From positions 62,001-126,000 of the forward strand of contig ML978179.1 of the NCBI GenBank assembly GCA_010015745.1: a stretch of 64,000 nt of DNA, read 5' to 3'. Under the pieces are notes generated by a model. The model did not search any database and was not told where the DNA came from. It saw nothing but the letters and a program-made list of their open reading frames with translations. This stretch comes from Setomelanomma holmii (taxonomy: Eukaryota > Ascomycota > Dothideomycetes > Pleosporales > Phaeosphaeriaceae). A program made the position numbers and the translations under genes. Shown here in pieces: positions 34,794 to 46,869 of this stretch (position 1 is its first letter; the number at the start of each line of letters is the position of its first letter).

Positions 34794-36159
34794 ATGTCGT
34801 CCAAGACGAATGGCTTCGCACAAGGCACTGTCCTCAAGGTCGCATACTCGATGCTCGGATTGACGAGCGCCGTCATACTCGCACGAATCGGGCTCAACAT
34901 ACTGAGACCAAAACCACTGATCGATTCAGACTACTTCGTTTTCGTCGCGTTCACTTTCTACGCAACCATGTGCGCTCTGTACATATCCGTATCGCCATAT
35001 ATGCAGAGAGTCTACGGCGTGATAAATGGGGAGCTAGCGCCGTACGCCGAGATGAAGGACGACACAGTGGTTATGACCAAGATGGTCTTTGCGGCACCGT
35101 GCTTCTTCTGGATGACGTTATGGTCTATTAAGATCTCACTGCTGTTGTTATACCGGAAACTCCTGAACGGCATCCCTAAGCGCTACTCGGTCATATGGTG
35201 GGGAATCATGGCACTGTGTATACTCGTAAGTTAAAAAACCACCGGAGATCGATTTGAAGACCAGCCATGGGTACTAACATGACCCACAAAGACTTTCGCT
35301 GGCAACTACATCATGTATTTTCGATCGTGCGGTACGATTTCTGGCTTTTGGAACGATGCATGCAGCGGCAACAAAGCAAAGAATGCACAACTGGCCAGTC
35401 TCTACTACTCCTTCACAGTCGACACATCGACGAATCTCATGAGTACGCCACTAACCCTTCGCCATCCCTCTATCCGCGGACTGACTAGTGGTCTAGTAAT
35501 GGCTCTCCCGATCAAGCTGACATGGAGCTTACAAATGCCGCGAAACAAGAAAGTCGCCATCCTCCTCCTCTTCGCCAGCGGCTTCGTCTGCATCCTCTTC
35601 GCCTGTCTCCGCGTCGCACAAGTCGCGATCAACGCCGCAAAGCCCGAAGCAGACGGCCAGCCCCTTGACCCGACGTGGCTCGCAATTTGGGGTATGGTAG
35701 AGTGCTCAGTCGGTAAGTCAACGATCAAGTTCGAATGCCCGTAGTACTCCAGTGTCAAATGCCTTGAACACTCGAATACAATCTCAATTCAGGCTTACAC
35801 CCTGTGCAGTAGTAATAATAGGCACATGCCCCGCCTTCGCCATCCTCATCAACGCCTTCCGCACAAAAACTATCTACGACTCACGGGGTTACCGCAAGCA
35901 AACCGAAAGCAACAGCGGCAAAGCAGGTGGGAGCGTGCAGCTGCGCACCATCGGCGGTATCAGCACGCGCGAGCGGAATCAGAAGTTGGGATTGCAGAGT
36001 ACTGATGATCATTGGGCCGATGCACATAGTAGCCAGCAGGAGTTGAGGGGAAAGGGAATGGGAGAGTGCGAGACTGGACGGGGATATGGACATGGGGGGA
36101 TTATGGTGAGCACGACGGTTATGCAGGAGGATGGTGTGGCGAGTATAAGGGGACGATGA
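34794..36159 (+). CDS. fungal rhodopsin-domain integral membrane protein
   Basis: Exons 34794-35225, 35292-35442, 35497-35712 and 35810-36159 give 382 aa. It belongs to the large Pezizomycotina family of seven-helix proteins with the so-called rhodopsin domain (PTH11-related in topology; no retinal binding implied). Diagnostic parts are FWMTLWSIKISLLLLYRKLL (helix 3), a Cys-containing loop (GFWNDACSGNKAKNA), TVDTSTNLMIMALPIKLTW and helix 7 ECSVVVIIGTCPAFAILINA. The C-terminal tail of about 100 residues is polar and cytosolic. All four splice joins are in phase. Intron 2 (54 nt) is a multiple of three without stop, so both spliced and unspliced forms stay open; the NLMIMALP junction supports splicing. 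Function is unknown. Confidence 0.85.
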
Positions 36160-36609
36160 TATAAGTGTGGAGGAGAAATTCAATGCATATACTTCTGTTT
36201 GCACTGCTTTTCGAGGATTGAAAATCGAGCTTGCCGCGTATGTGACATTGGAGAAGCTTCTCAGATATCCCAAGGCTAATTCGTGGTCATAGCGCTGCGT
36301 GAATCAAGACACGTCATCTTGGAGAGTACGATTGTGCAGTTGAATGGGAGACGCAAGATATGTTCAGAAGTGCGTTCGAAGCATGTTGCCTGCAAGAGAC
36401 TTGAAGAGAGCGTCTCATAAACAGGTAAGACATAGTACCAGGTAACGACGCTCAAATGTGGCATGGCGCAAAGCAACACTGCTCATTGCAACTGGAGCCC
36501 TACCTCTAGGAATCTATAAATACCTCACCCAAACCCATCCAGTCTCAACCGTCATCACCATACTCATACAATCTACCCGAACCCTCACCATCAAAAGGCA
36601 TCAGTGCAC
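36160..36609. other. convergent intergenic region
   Basis: 450 bp between the rhodopsin-domain gene and the 3' end of sey1. Nothing recognisable. Confidence 0.4.
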
Positions 36610-39423
36610 TCAAATATCATCCAAATCCTCCTCTTCAACCTTCTTCTTCCCATCGCCATTCAGACGGTCCATCCTTACGCTCTCATTCCTTGGCTGATTG
36701 CCACTCATGGCCATAGCCTGACGACCAGATTCGCTCGACTCCAAGAAATCGCGTAATCGTTCCTTCCCAACTTCGAGCGCTTGTGCGGATGCTGCGTTGG
36801 CCATACGGGCCATGGGGCCCCAGAGATTGAGGGTGTAGGTGACGTATGCGCCGACACCGCAGAGGATGAGGAAGATGAAGTACACAGGGTTACGTAGAAC
36901 TGTGTGCTATTAGTACGTGATTGACAGGCTTGGTGTTGCGGAAGACTTACCGGCCACTATCTCGTTCCAGCCCAATGCCAATAGCAGGCCGTAGAAGTAC
37001 AGCGGTACTTGTGTGATGCCACCAATTGCACTACGCTTGGCTTCAACGTATACACCATCCGCCGTCTTCTTGAAGCGTATGAGGAGGTCTGCTTGCTTAG
37101 CATCAGATAATACTGTCATTTCTTCTTCCAGACTCTTGCCCTCCTCTTCATCGACGCCTCCAATAGGCGCTAAATCTTCCTCATCGGCAGGCAATACAGA
37201 AGCTGGTGCATCTCCGATCCAAGCATCGAGCGGCGGAGGTGCCGACGTTTTCGACAGCTTGAAGCGCGCAAGCAGCGGAATGACCGTGATTGTCGACTCC
37301 CGAGCTTTCGTGTACACACCCTCAATATCGTCTGTGGGCCGCCATATCCTCGGGACGCCGGCTTCGTCATAGCGGAACTTTTCCTCGAAGTTCTCCCTAA
37401 GCTTGAGCAGGATGTTGCCTTCCATGACCTCTTCATCAATCTTCGCGCGCAGCACACCCCACGATTTTCGTCGCAGTCTCCACAGACCGACTTCTACCTC
37501 TTCAGGGCTAGCGTCGAAGCTTTGCGCACGGTCTGTGAAGCGCTTTTCCGCGAGTGATACGGTTTCCGTGAAAATGGCCCACACACGGTCCCAGAGATCC
37601 TTTTCGCTTGGTGGGCGCTCACCATGCTCCGGTGCACCTGACCCTCCGCGTCCAGATCCGAGCTTGTTAAACTCCAGGCCCACAGACTCATCCAGACGTG
37701 ATCGTACCCAGCGCTCGATTCGTGTTGCCAAACGTCGCATCTCGTCTTTGCGCAGGCGGCTGGAGACTTCATCCAGCTCTTTCCGGTAGACCTTTAGCTC
37801 ATGCTCGGAACTGCTCCATGGCGCGCCAGCAATCACTATGCTCTTTGCGTCCTGTTCGAACTTTGCAAGAGCCTTCTTCTTTTCTGAGTCCACGATCTGC
37901 GCAAAATCGTATGAAGCACCCTTTTTCTGCCCCATCTTCACTGCAGCGCTAACTGCATCGCTGAAGCTCTCAACACCAGACTTGTGGGCAGCGTTCAGTT
38001 GCTTCTGGCACATCGCCTTGAGTCGCGTATCGACTTTACCCTCCAGCTCTGCCTGCTTCCTCTTGTAGACACCCTTGTGGTACCGACTGGCGCTGGTCTC
38101 GAAGTCCTTGAAAACCTTAGCTCGCGCGGCATTCATCGCTGGCCCAAGATCCGCAATGACTGAGGGTTTCCCTATCCTTGTATCTTCCGCCTGTTTGTCT
38201 TCCAGTGGTGTTATCTTTTCATCGAAAGCAACTAAAACTTCTCGGGAAATCTCGTCGCACCGAAATTGTGCCAGAAGCTCCTGTTGTGTGGGCAAATCCA
38301 AGTCCTTGTTGTGTACGATCTGGTCCCAAATACCTTCCGCATACGCTGGGAAGCCGTCTGCAGGTATCCGTCGGTGGTATTGCGGGAGGAAAATGGGGAG
38401 CTCCACTTCGTTGAGAAGGCCGCTCTTCTTTGGGTCATTGTAACCTTCCTTAAATCTTTGACTCAGCTTCGTGACTGCCTCCTCGAACTTTTCTGGCTGT
38501 AGAATTTTGTGTGGTAAGGCGACGAACGCAAAGTCGAAATAGTCTTCTATCCGCGACGTCTCGAGTCCGTTCGGCTTCGAGATCGTTGACCACAATTTCG
38601 ACAGGTCTTGAATCAGGGTGTTCTGTAGATTCTTGAGGGGTGTGGTTCCGAGGTGATCGCGAATGACGAAGAATAGGAGCGATTTAGGAATGGTTCTATG
38701 TGCTTGTCAGCATCACGTCCAGACGACAGTTCGAGGTATACGCACTTGCTATCCTTGATGAACAGCTGTAGATTGACCTCGAACACGGTCTTCAACAGAC
38801 CCATGTTTGCGCCTTGGTACAGGCCGACCTGATGCTCCCAGATGTTGACGATGAGGACCTCGCTGGTGGCGAGCGCGAATAGGGCGCTCTTGCGCTCAAA
38901 GTCCTGGTCCTCTCCTCGTTCTCGTCCGTCTGTGCCCTCGACATCCATAACCAGGATGTTCTCGGCCATGCCAGCACCGCCCTCGGCACGCTTGTTCTTG
39001 CTCATCCATATGCCCTTGGTGGTCTGACGGCGCTCCTGCTCTGCCATGACGCCGAATTGTGTGCCAAAGAGGTAGTTGAGCAGTGTTGACTTGCCCGTGG
39101 ACTGTGAACCGAAGACGGATATGAGGTGGTAGTTGAAGCCGGCGGGTATAACTTTCTCGATGTTGAGGTACGTGGAGAGATTCTGGCTGCATTGCGGACA
39201 TACATCAGCATTGAAGACCACCCAAAAGCATCCCGTGAATGGGGAGTACATACTTGAACACCTTATCCTCGTCAATAACCTGGATGCCATGTTCGTATGC
39301 CTCCTTGGAGGCATTCTCGCCAACTCCCGCGAAGTGCGAGTTCATCATCATCGAGGGTGCGGTAGGATGGCGGACTGTGCCTGGGCGGCTCTGCCCGTTG
39401 ACGGTCAAGTGGTCTGACGCCAT
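36610..39423 (-). CDS. sey1: Sey1/RHD3-type dynamin-like GTPase (ER fusion)
   Basis: Exons 39423-39254, 39186-38746, 38695-36951 and 36899-36610 (minus) give 881 aa. Sey1 is the fungal counterpart of atlastin; it drives homotypic ER membrane fusion and shapes tubular ER. GTPase motifs are the P-loop FGSQSTGKSTLLNYLFG, switch T in RRQTTKGIWMSKNK, G3 VMDVEGTDGRE and the RD-type G4 FVIRDHLGTT. A long helical stalk follows. Two hydrophobic segments near the C-terminus (VPLYFYGLLLALGW and PVYFIFLILCGVGAYVTYTL) form the ER hairpin, with an acidic cytosolic tail. The last intron (51 nt) splits the two hairpin arms. The ATG at 39423 is the first in the frame. Length matches filamentous fungal Sey1. 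Confidence 0.95.
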
Positions 39424-39975
39424 ATTTATATATTTGCAGCTGGGCGCCTGCTGCACGTGGTACAGGAAGAATAAGTTGAGTTGTTAGGGGAAAGGTGGCC
39501 GCGTTGATGTCACAGGCTAGCAGCCGTTGAGCGCGCCTCGATCTCATTCGCTGCTGCGGCTCGCTTAAGTGAACATGGTGGTTGCCATGGGCTCATGACG
39601 GTCCAGAGCCGTCATTCACTCGGCGGTTTCCAGGATCTGGGTAGTCAGTTGCCGCGTGTAGTCGCCCTTGTGGATGTTCTTGACAGGCACTGCAACGTTG
39701 CTTGAATAAAGGTAGGCGCGATGTAAGTCTTGGCATTTGCATAGCCGCCACACCATCGAGTCCTATGCCGCTACCCGCAAGTAAATACTGTGTGGGCAAC
39801 TTGTGGGCATATGAATCTCCGATACCCGTCAAGGCCTGCTTGACTTTGTGTTGATCCAAATGAAGCCTAATCTGCCATCTCAGACCTTGACATTGGACTC
39901 CGTGGGAAAAACACGACCAAAGCACTCATATATATTCAAACCACAAACGCAACATATGAGTATATGAGTATATTC
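39424..39975. other. intergenic region upstream of sey1
   Basis: 552 bp holding the sey1 promoter and the 3' end of the next minus-strand gene. No separate feature was seen. Confidence 0.4.
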
Positions 39976-40886
39976 TCAAAATTTCCTATGCCCCTCTCCA
40001 CCACTCGTCATCTTATTCGAAATCTCACTAATTTCCTCGCTATTCCTCACCCATGCATCCCTCGCGTCCTCCCACTTCCCTTCCCCAAACTTCCTTTTAC
40101 ACCAATCCAACACCATCTCCATCTCTTTCCTGATCGCTTTATCCAGGGCCTCTTCATCCCCTGACTTGTTCTTCCTCAATTTTTCAACATCATCTACTAA
40201 CCTAGACATTGATCCCCGCTGTCAGTATCTATCTCTCAACAGTCCCATTCAATCAGGCTTACTTACCTCAACGGATCTCCTCCGAGCTCGCCATAAACAA
40301 AACTCACCAAACTCCTCGTCTCGCCCTGCATCCCGACTTTCGAAAAAGTCTCGAGATCGAGCTTCTTCCCCTCGTCTTTATGCTTCGGTACAAAACCCTC
40401 ACACGTATCCCGCACATCCCCCATCCACGCCCGCGCATTGTCGAAATCACCCTCGGCCCTATGCAATATCCCGTGAAGTAGCATGCCCTCAACAGCCGGC
40501 GGGGCCTGCATATGCCGGACCAAAAAGTGGGCAGAGGGCAAGTCGGAATTGGCAATGTGTAGCGCAACCTCAAGTGTAGGGTGTAGTTGTAAATCTGATA
40601 TCTCCGCCGTGAGAGCTGGGAAAGTCGAGTGTTGTGGGGGGTGAATGTTGCGATATGTTGATAATAATTTCTTGGTCAAAAATTCCAAACTATGTTTTTC
40701 TGGCATCGTATCTTTTCGGCCCCAGGCGCTTTGGGCTTTGGGGTCGGAGAAGGATTGGTATTTTGGTAGATCGTCTGTTTGGGATGCTGTTGAAGACTGG
40801 CTTCTGAGGTTGATGATTGGCGGGAGGAGTTGGAGTGCTGCTGGTCGTGATGACAGTGCCCGAAGAGCAAGTCTGGATCGGTACAT
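39976..40886 (-). CDS. hypothetical protein, probably mitochondrial
   Basis: Exons 40886-40267 and 40201-39976 (minus) give 281 aa. The chosen ATG starts MYRSRLALRALSSRPAALQL, rich in Arg and Ser and free of acidic residues, as in mitochondrial presequences. An in-frame ATG lies 27 codons upstream. The body has helical, TPR-like character (ALHIANSDLPSAHFLVRHM, GMLLHGILHRAEGDFDNARA), then a charged coiled region across the 65-nt intron (DDVEKLRKNKSGDEEALDKA). I do not recognise the family. It lies directly downstream of rcf2 on the same strand, another mitochondrial gene, but with 465 bp between them. Confidence 0.65.
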
Positions 40887-41351
40887 CAATGTGAGGTGTG
40901 CTTTTGATAGCTTGAGCGCGAAGACATGTGACGGCTCTGAGGTACCTTTATGTTCTGAAATGCACACGTCATGATGAAGTCTGCACGGACACCATAGCCA
41001 TATACGCTAAATTTATGTTCTCCACGTTCATGCTGATATGTAGGAATTGTGGGAGCAGTGGAGACAAGTGCTGGACAGGTTCGCATGTTGCAATGGACGA
41101 CCTGGACGGGATGTAAAATTTCGCAATCATTACTGTGAACCCGCGCTCTACAAAACCGCTTGTACCTACGATGCATGTACCGCTGCTGCAGCCGATCAAA
41201 GGAAAGTAATCGTACAAGTGCAGTTTTGTCGCATGCTGCCACTGAACGCCGTGAAAATGTCATCTCAAAAAGTCGCAAAATGGACAAGCAGTAGTAGAGG
41301 GTAAAGATTGGAGGGGATGGTAGGCGGATCGAAGTTGTCGGCGTTGAACGC
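40887..41351. other. intergenic region rcf2 / hypothetical gene
   Basis: 465 bp between two minus-strand genes, with no recognisable element. Confidence 0.4.
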
Positions 41352-42369
41352 TTAGTGAGTCGAGGCTTCGGCTTGCTTCTTTGCGGCCTTCTCCGTCTTC
41401 TGTTCAGCCTGTTGGGACTTCTTGCCGTCCTCCTTGGCCTTCTCGCGCTCCTTAAGTCTGGCCTCTTCGGCTTCGATCATTTCTGTGAATGTGTTAGTAC
41501 TCATTCTTCGGACTGATGTTCAGGTCTTTGCAATAACCAAACCGTGCACGTCGCAGCCAAATTGCTGTCCACGATGCAGCGGCTGGTTTAGCGCCGACAG
41601 GGTTGTAGTAAACGTACCTCTCCACTGATCCTCACCAGGATAGCTCTCATGATGTATCCTCTTCTCAATCATATGCTTATGCTCAGGGTCGTTCGGATCC
41701 AGCACCTTAATCGTCTCCCACCTGCCCCGCCCCTTCGCCGCGTCGGTACCCTCAAACGCAAAGCTCGTAAGCAGCGCCGCCAACGTCGCACCCTGTGCAT
41801 ACATACGCGCCTGCACGAGCTTCTGCGACCCACTCAGATATCGGTTGCGGTTGACCATGTGCCATGAGCCCGCCATGGAGGCGATCCAGAAGCCGAAGAG
41901 CAGTGGGTAGCGGTTTTCCGAGGCCCATTCTTTTGCGCGCTGGACGGCGGTCTTGTTGGATTCGTAGAGGGCTTCGCGTTCTTTTTCGCGCTCGATTGCG
42001 CGCTTCTTTTCGGGCGTGTGTTCGATGTCGTAGGCGGCTGACGCACGATCGGCAGCAATGACGGCTGTGGTGGATGGTCAGTTCCCCACTTCTTCAAAAG
42101 ATGCTGTAAATGTGAACATACCGACGAATGTTCCTGATGAGGCGACTAGGAAGGCCCGGAAAGGCACTGTGAGGGCTCTGAATGAGGCGAATCTTCGACT
42201 TGCGCCTGCGGCAGCTGCGGCACCGACTGCGGTTCCGACGATACCACCAATCGACCCGCCCTTGATTGTGGCACTATTGCACTGTCAGCCATCTGATCGC
42301 TGTCACTTCGACGATTCGATATACGCACTTATAATGTGCTGCCTCTTCTTCCTTAGTAAGGACTTTCAT
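41352..42369 (-). CDS. rcf2: respiratory supercomplex factor 2 (HIG1 domain)
   Basis: Exons 42369-42329, 42273-42122, 42064-41618 and 41482-41352 (minus) give 256 aa. Rcf2 is an inner-membrane mitochondrial protein associated with cytochrome c oxidase and the III-IV supercomplex. The N-terminus is MKVLTKEEEAAHY. A Gly/Ala-rich hydrophobic segment follows (KGGSIGGIVGTAVGAAAAGA). The C-terminal HIG1 domain has YPLLFGFWIASMAGSWHMV, RNRYLSGSQKLVQARMYAQG and ATLAALLTSFAF. The tail is Lys/Glu-rich. All three introns join in phase. For intron 1 the acceptor TGCAATAG is preferred over an upstream ACAG because only it keeps the frame into the Gly-rich segment. Confidence 0.88.
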
Positions 42370-43797
42370 GTCGTCTCAAATCGAACTTCGAAATCTCGGG
42401 AGTAAAGTGGAGGTGGATGTGAGCGATGAGAATTTCGAATGCGCGTAGGCGGGGTTATTGCGTAGGTAGACTGGTGTTCAGGTGTAATAAGGGTTCCACG
42501 GAGGCGCACGCAAGCATTATAAAAGATAACGTCGACTCGCCGATACAAAACTACACCATGGTGACGTCGCCGGACTTCCGGCGCCGCTACTAGCGCGATG
42601 ATGAGGTAAAGCCTGGCGAGACCCTGCCTAGCCCGACCATCCTTACAATACATGCCCTTAGATCAGGTCATGGCAGCATGATATGTCGTGTCGCGTGCAC
42701 AGTGATTCTCAACATACTATTACAATCTTGCGCTGAACTTGTGCAGGTCTTGTGTTGGAGTGTGTCTAGCAACTGCTGGTCAATAGTATTCATCGTCTCC
42801 CCATGGCAAGCAACATTCGCTGCCAAAGAGCACCCAGCCATCAAATCGGACCAGTTCTCACAACTTTTCCCCAGGAGATGCTTGCATCGCTAGACTTCTC
42901 ACACACGCCGCCACTAAGTAAGCCGAACTCTAAGCAAGCACCCTGGTTTCTTCCTTTCTCGGACCCATCGCATGTTCTTCGGAACCGTTCGCTGAAGCCG
43001 AGCGGCATCTCTGTACGTGCCGCATGCCGTCTGCTGCCGCAGCAACATTGCATCGCGAGATGCAATCTGCGAAAATTCCACCTCGTTCTTCGAGACTCAA
43101 GGAGCTGAGCAATGTGAAGTTCCTATTTCTTCGAGCTTCAGGAGCATGTCTTCATGTCGAAATGAACATCGCCAATTGCTCCGAGTCGCCACCGAGCACC
43201 TCCGCGAAAATCCCAAGGCTTGTCCGATAATTCATCTCAACGCCATCCGGGCGCAAGTGTCACTCGAGACGTCTGGCAGACTTGCCTGCGGACATCATTC
43301 AAGGGAAATCAAGAACTTGACGAGGTCAAATGCGAAAGACAAGTGAGTGGAGCCCAAGATGTGTTGCATTTGAGGAAAAATACCTACACCCTGCTGAATG
43401 CGCGCCATGGTAACCATATCTTCTTTTGATCAGTCTACTTTTCGTAAGAAGGATAACTATGTAGTAGAGTACCAACTTTCAAGCACCATCAGATGTCCTC
43501 CAGCTTGCTGCCACGCTGGTCTTACCAGATTGTGCAGGCCCAATGGTGATGTTGTGGTAAACAAAAGGAAACATATCGGAGTAGCTGTTTGTCCAAGCAG
43601 CGATGTTGTCCCAACCGGCGATAAGAAATGCGTTGTTTTGATCTTATCCCAATGATGTTGACAACCGTTTCGACATGGACTGTATTTTGGGGCATATCGT
43701 GATTACTTCTTCGAGATCGACAGGAACAAGCGCTCCGTGGCTGGCTATACCCAATGCTGGCTATGTTGAAGACAAGTAGAGTAAACGAATGTGGTGT
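42370..43797. other. intergenic region PUF gene / rcf2
   Basis: About 1.43 kb with the rcf2 promoter and the 3' side of the Pumilio gene. Plus-strand frames such as 42803-43108 show no recognisable domain. No RNA gene was identified. Confidence 0.4.
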
Positions 43798-46315
43798 TCA
43801 GCGGAAAGTGCCGAAGGTGCTTGTAGTACGAGGCATGGGATTGGTGTAACGAGGAACCATGCCGGAAGGAGGTCCAGGGCGAGTAGCAAGAGCAGGATTG
43901 CAGCACAGCATGGCAACACGGGAGCCGTATTTAGAACCACGAAGAGAGACCATATGCTTGCGGATATGGCTGCCAACGATCTCGCGATGCTGGGGGCTGC
44001 TGTTGGTCAAGATGTACTGGACGAGGTAGTTGCCAAACTGGTCGCCAGCAACTAAAGAGTCAGCGCTATACTCATGCGCAATGTCTTTTGCACTACTTAC
44101 TGTCAATCAGAGGCATACGTGGACGATCTTGGCGGCCTTCGCAAACACGCTCCAGATAACGGTCCAGGAATTCATTACCGCCAATCTTCAAGCACTTCTC
44201 AATCACCTTGGAGGCATATTGATCCATGCTGTACTCGGTGGCAAAGCGAAGGATATGATCGATGGCCCGGCTTCGATCGGGAGGCGCTCCATGTTCGCAG
44301 ATGTGCTGGATGCACCAGTTGCCGAACTGGCCATGGGCAATGACATCTATGCTGGCAAGAACTTCGTTGATACACGGACGCTGATAGATGTTAGGGCATT
44401 ACAGCGGTAGAGGTAAATGAGCGTACCTTGTCCTCCTCGAGACAGTTCTCGAAGATGTTTTGCACGACCAGGCTGCCCGTCTCGCCGAGGGCGACCTCAT
44501 GCCACATGCCGCGTAGTGCCTCGTTCACGTAACGCATGATCTGAGGTGGGGAGTCGCTCCAGCGGAGTTCGAACAGCTTCTGCCAGACGTGGCAAGCATA
44601 TCGGTGAATGACCGTCTCTGGAATGCGGCGAAGCAGCTCGTGGACCATGGTGGCCTTGTACTCTTCAGGGACGCAGTCAAAAGCTTTCTGGATGACATGG
44701 CAGCCGAAAGCGTCCATGCTGAGAGCCAGAGTATTGCCACGAATGGCTTGCGCGATAGCAACTATCTGATCCCCGGTACCATGCTCGAAGCAGCGTTGCA
44801 CCAGGAAATTGCCAAAACGATTGACCATCAGTGGATAGGCCTGCGCGATGATTGCTTCAACGATATCGTACTTCTGCTCACAAGTGCCAACCTTGAGCTT
44901 CTGTTGCAGAAAGATTGAGGCTTGCTGATCATTGTTGCAGATGATCTTGTCGACAATGTACTTCCAGTTGCAACTCATGTTGCGGTCGAGCAGACGGCGG
45001 TAGTTCATGGGCTCGACAGGCGGTACATACTGTGGCACTCCAGCCTCGCTAGATGCCTGTGTGGTGATTAGTGAGACATTCGAAGCCATAGATGAAGAGC
45101 TTACCTGAGAGTTCCATGGCGACGGACCCATCCCAGTGATGTTGAACTCGCTTGCATCAGGTGAAAGCCTAGAGCCAATGACACCAACCGGTGTAGGATA
45201 GCCAGGAGCTTGCATTGGAGGCATGCCGTATTGGCTGAACATGGGTTCGAAGGCAGAGCCCGGACGGCTAGGCGGATTGCTCATGTTGTTGCCCATACCG
45301 CTGAAGCTGTTGCTCATCCCGTTCATGAGGCCGCTGCTTAGGCCACTGCTGCGGAAGCTCTGATTGAGAGGGAAATGTGTAGGCTCATTGAGATACTCAT
45401 TCCGACGATACACTGGCGGACCTATCGGTGGCCGGGTTGGAGCTTGGTACGAGGAGGTGTTGGAGCTGTTGCCGGTGTTATAAGCTGGGCGAGCAGGCTC
45501 AGTACCCCAGCCATTGTTCGCTCGAGTCGACGCATTGAACTTGTTCTGGAGCTGGGCAAGAGTCTGCTCCGTGACCTCCCCATCATAGCTGTAGTCACCT
45601 TCTGAGGACTGACTCAAATGTTCCATTGTCGATCTTGCTACCTGCTGGCTGTGCATCTCTTGGTTATTCATACGATTGATCTCGTTGCGCGCCTCCTCTA
45701 GTTCTGACTTCAGCTTTTGGAGTTCAAAAGCATCGACAAGAAGCACAGAGTTGTCCATCGACGACGGTGGAGTCGATGCAAACTCGTCAGTGGCCGGCGT
45801 GATGGGGATAGAGCTGTTGGACGAGTTGTACTGGTCGGGCGGCGAGGAACGACCGTTGAGGCGCTGAAGCAACGAGTCCATGACGGAAGACTGATCATGA
45901 CTATCCAGCCTGGGCTTCTGTGTATGTTAGCATGCTGTTCGCCGCCCGAATGATGGACACGGTAGTGCCGGGGGTGTACACCAGCGCAACGTGAAGGAGA
46001 CGAGCGTGCGACAGATAACGTGAACGAATCGGCACTAACCTTATAGCCGTCAAAAGCGTTCTGCTGCGGCATCATCGTCTGATTGCCCAGAGTAGAAGCA
46101 CCGGGAGGTCGCTTCGCACCCTGCATATTCGCGGTCAACGATGAGCCAAATGTGCGATAGGAGGTATATGGGTGGTGGTTCTGGTTGAAGCCGCCTACCG
46201 CATAGCCCAGCACCTCTGGTGACGTGTCGATTTTGAGGTCTCCAGCAGCCATGGGGAACCTCGAAGGGCCTTTGCGTGGGGTAGGAGATCCGTCGGATGT
46301 GATATTGAAGCTCAT
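43798..46315 (-). CDS. Pumilio (PUF) family RNA-binding protein
   Basis: Minus-strand exons 46315-46040, 45917-44427 (with a likely further intron 45104-45057), 44380-44101 and 44051-43798 give 750 aa, or 766 aa if that intron is kept. PUF proteins bind 3'-UTR sequences and control mRNA stability and translation. The N-terminal half is disordered (Ser/Asn/Pro-rich) with a short coiled coil (ELQKLKSELEEARNEINRMN). The C-terminal half is a PUF repeat array. Repeat cores include NRFGNFLVQRCFEHG, DAFGCHVIQKAFD, RYACHVWQKLFEL, ETGSLVVQNIFENC, GQFGNWCIQHICEHG, DQYASKVIEKCLKI, DQFGNYLVQYILTN and SKYGSRVAML. I count about eight plus a degenerate first repeat (QASIFLQQKL). I do not assign a PUF number. 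The start ATG lies in CCACCATGA. Confidence 0.9.
45057..45104 (-). other. candidate 48-nt in-frame intron of the PUF gene
   Basis: GTAAGC donor, CACTAATC branch-like site and ACACAG acceptor within the coding exon. The length is divisible by three and there is no stop, so the frame stays open either way. Removal joins SPWNSQ to ASSEAGVPQYVPP. Confidence 0.6.
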
Positions 46316-46869
46316 GGTGGTTTTGGTGACGTCGGACGTGTTGATAGATGAAAGAAATCCGAGAGATGCGTGCAGTCGTACGTGACTTGGCAAATGTGTA
46401 GATAATATGCAAGACACAGCGGCTCGATGATGCTTGTTTGGCGACGTATATGGCCAAAGTAGATGCAGGAAGAAGGACGATGCAGCTCAGATGGTATTAA
46501 ATCAGCAGCTCCCGCGGGTGCTCAACAGTGTGGAAAGGACGAAGAAAGCAAGGCTGCAGTAACGAAGTGCATAGGGTAGAAGGAAGAAGTGGAGGCGGAG
46601 AGTTCGAGAAAAGGTGGGGTGACGATAGACGAAGAGGAGCAGGCGCGACTAGACGGGCAGGCGCGTTGAAGCGCGTCTTGACTTCACCGCAGAATGATCA
46701 AAACAAGGACAAACGGGAAGGAACGACAGTGCAGAAACTCAGACGATGCTCCGCGCAAGTGTGAGTCCGACAGTATGCGTGTCTCTGCTGCAGCATAACG
46801 CTAGAGCCTTCGGATATTGTGTGTGAGGACGGTGCTACGATGTCCTTCATTGTTCTCCCTATAGAGTTA
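46316..46869. other. intergenic region upstream of the PUF gene
   Basis: 554 bp with the PUF promoter and long leader, and the 3' end of the esterase-like gene. Nothing further recognised. Confidence 0.4.

Noticed and set aside
19000..36000. Secondary-metabolite cluster (oxidase, permease, Zn2Cys6 regulator close together)
   Set aside because: No core synthase, terpene cyclase or NRPS/PKS is present, and the oxidase and permease are damaged.
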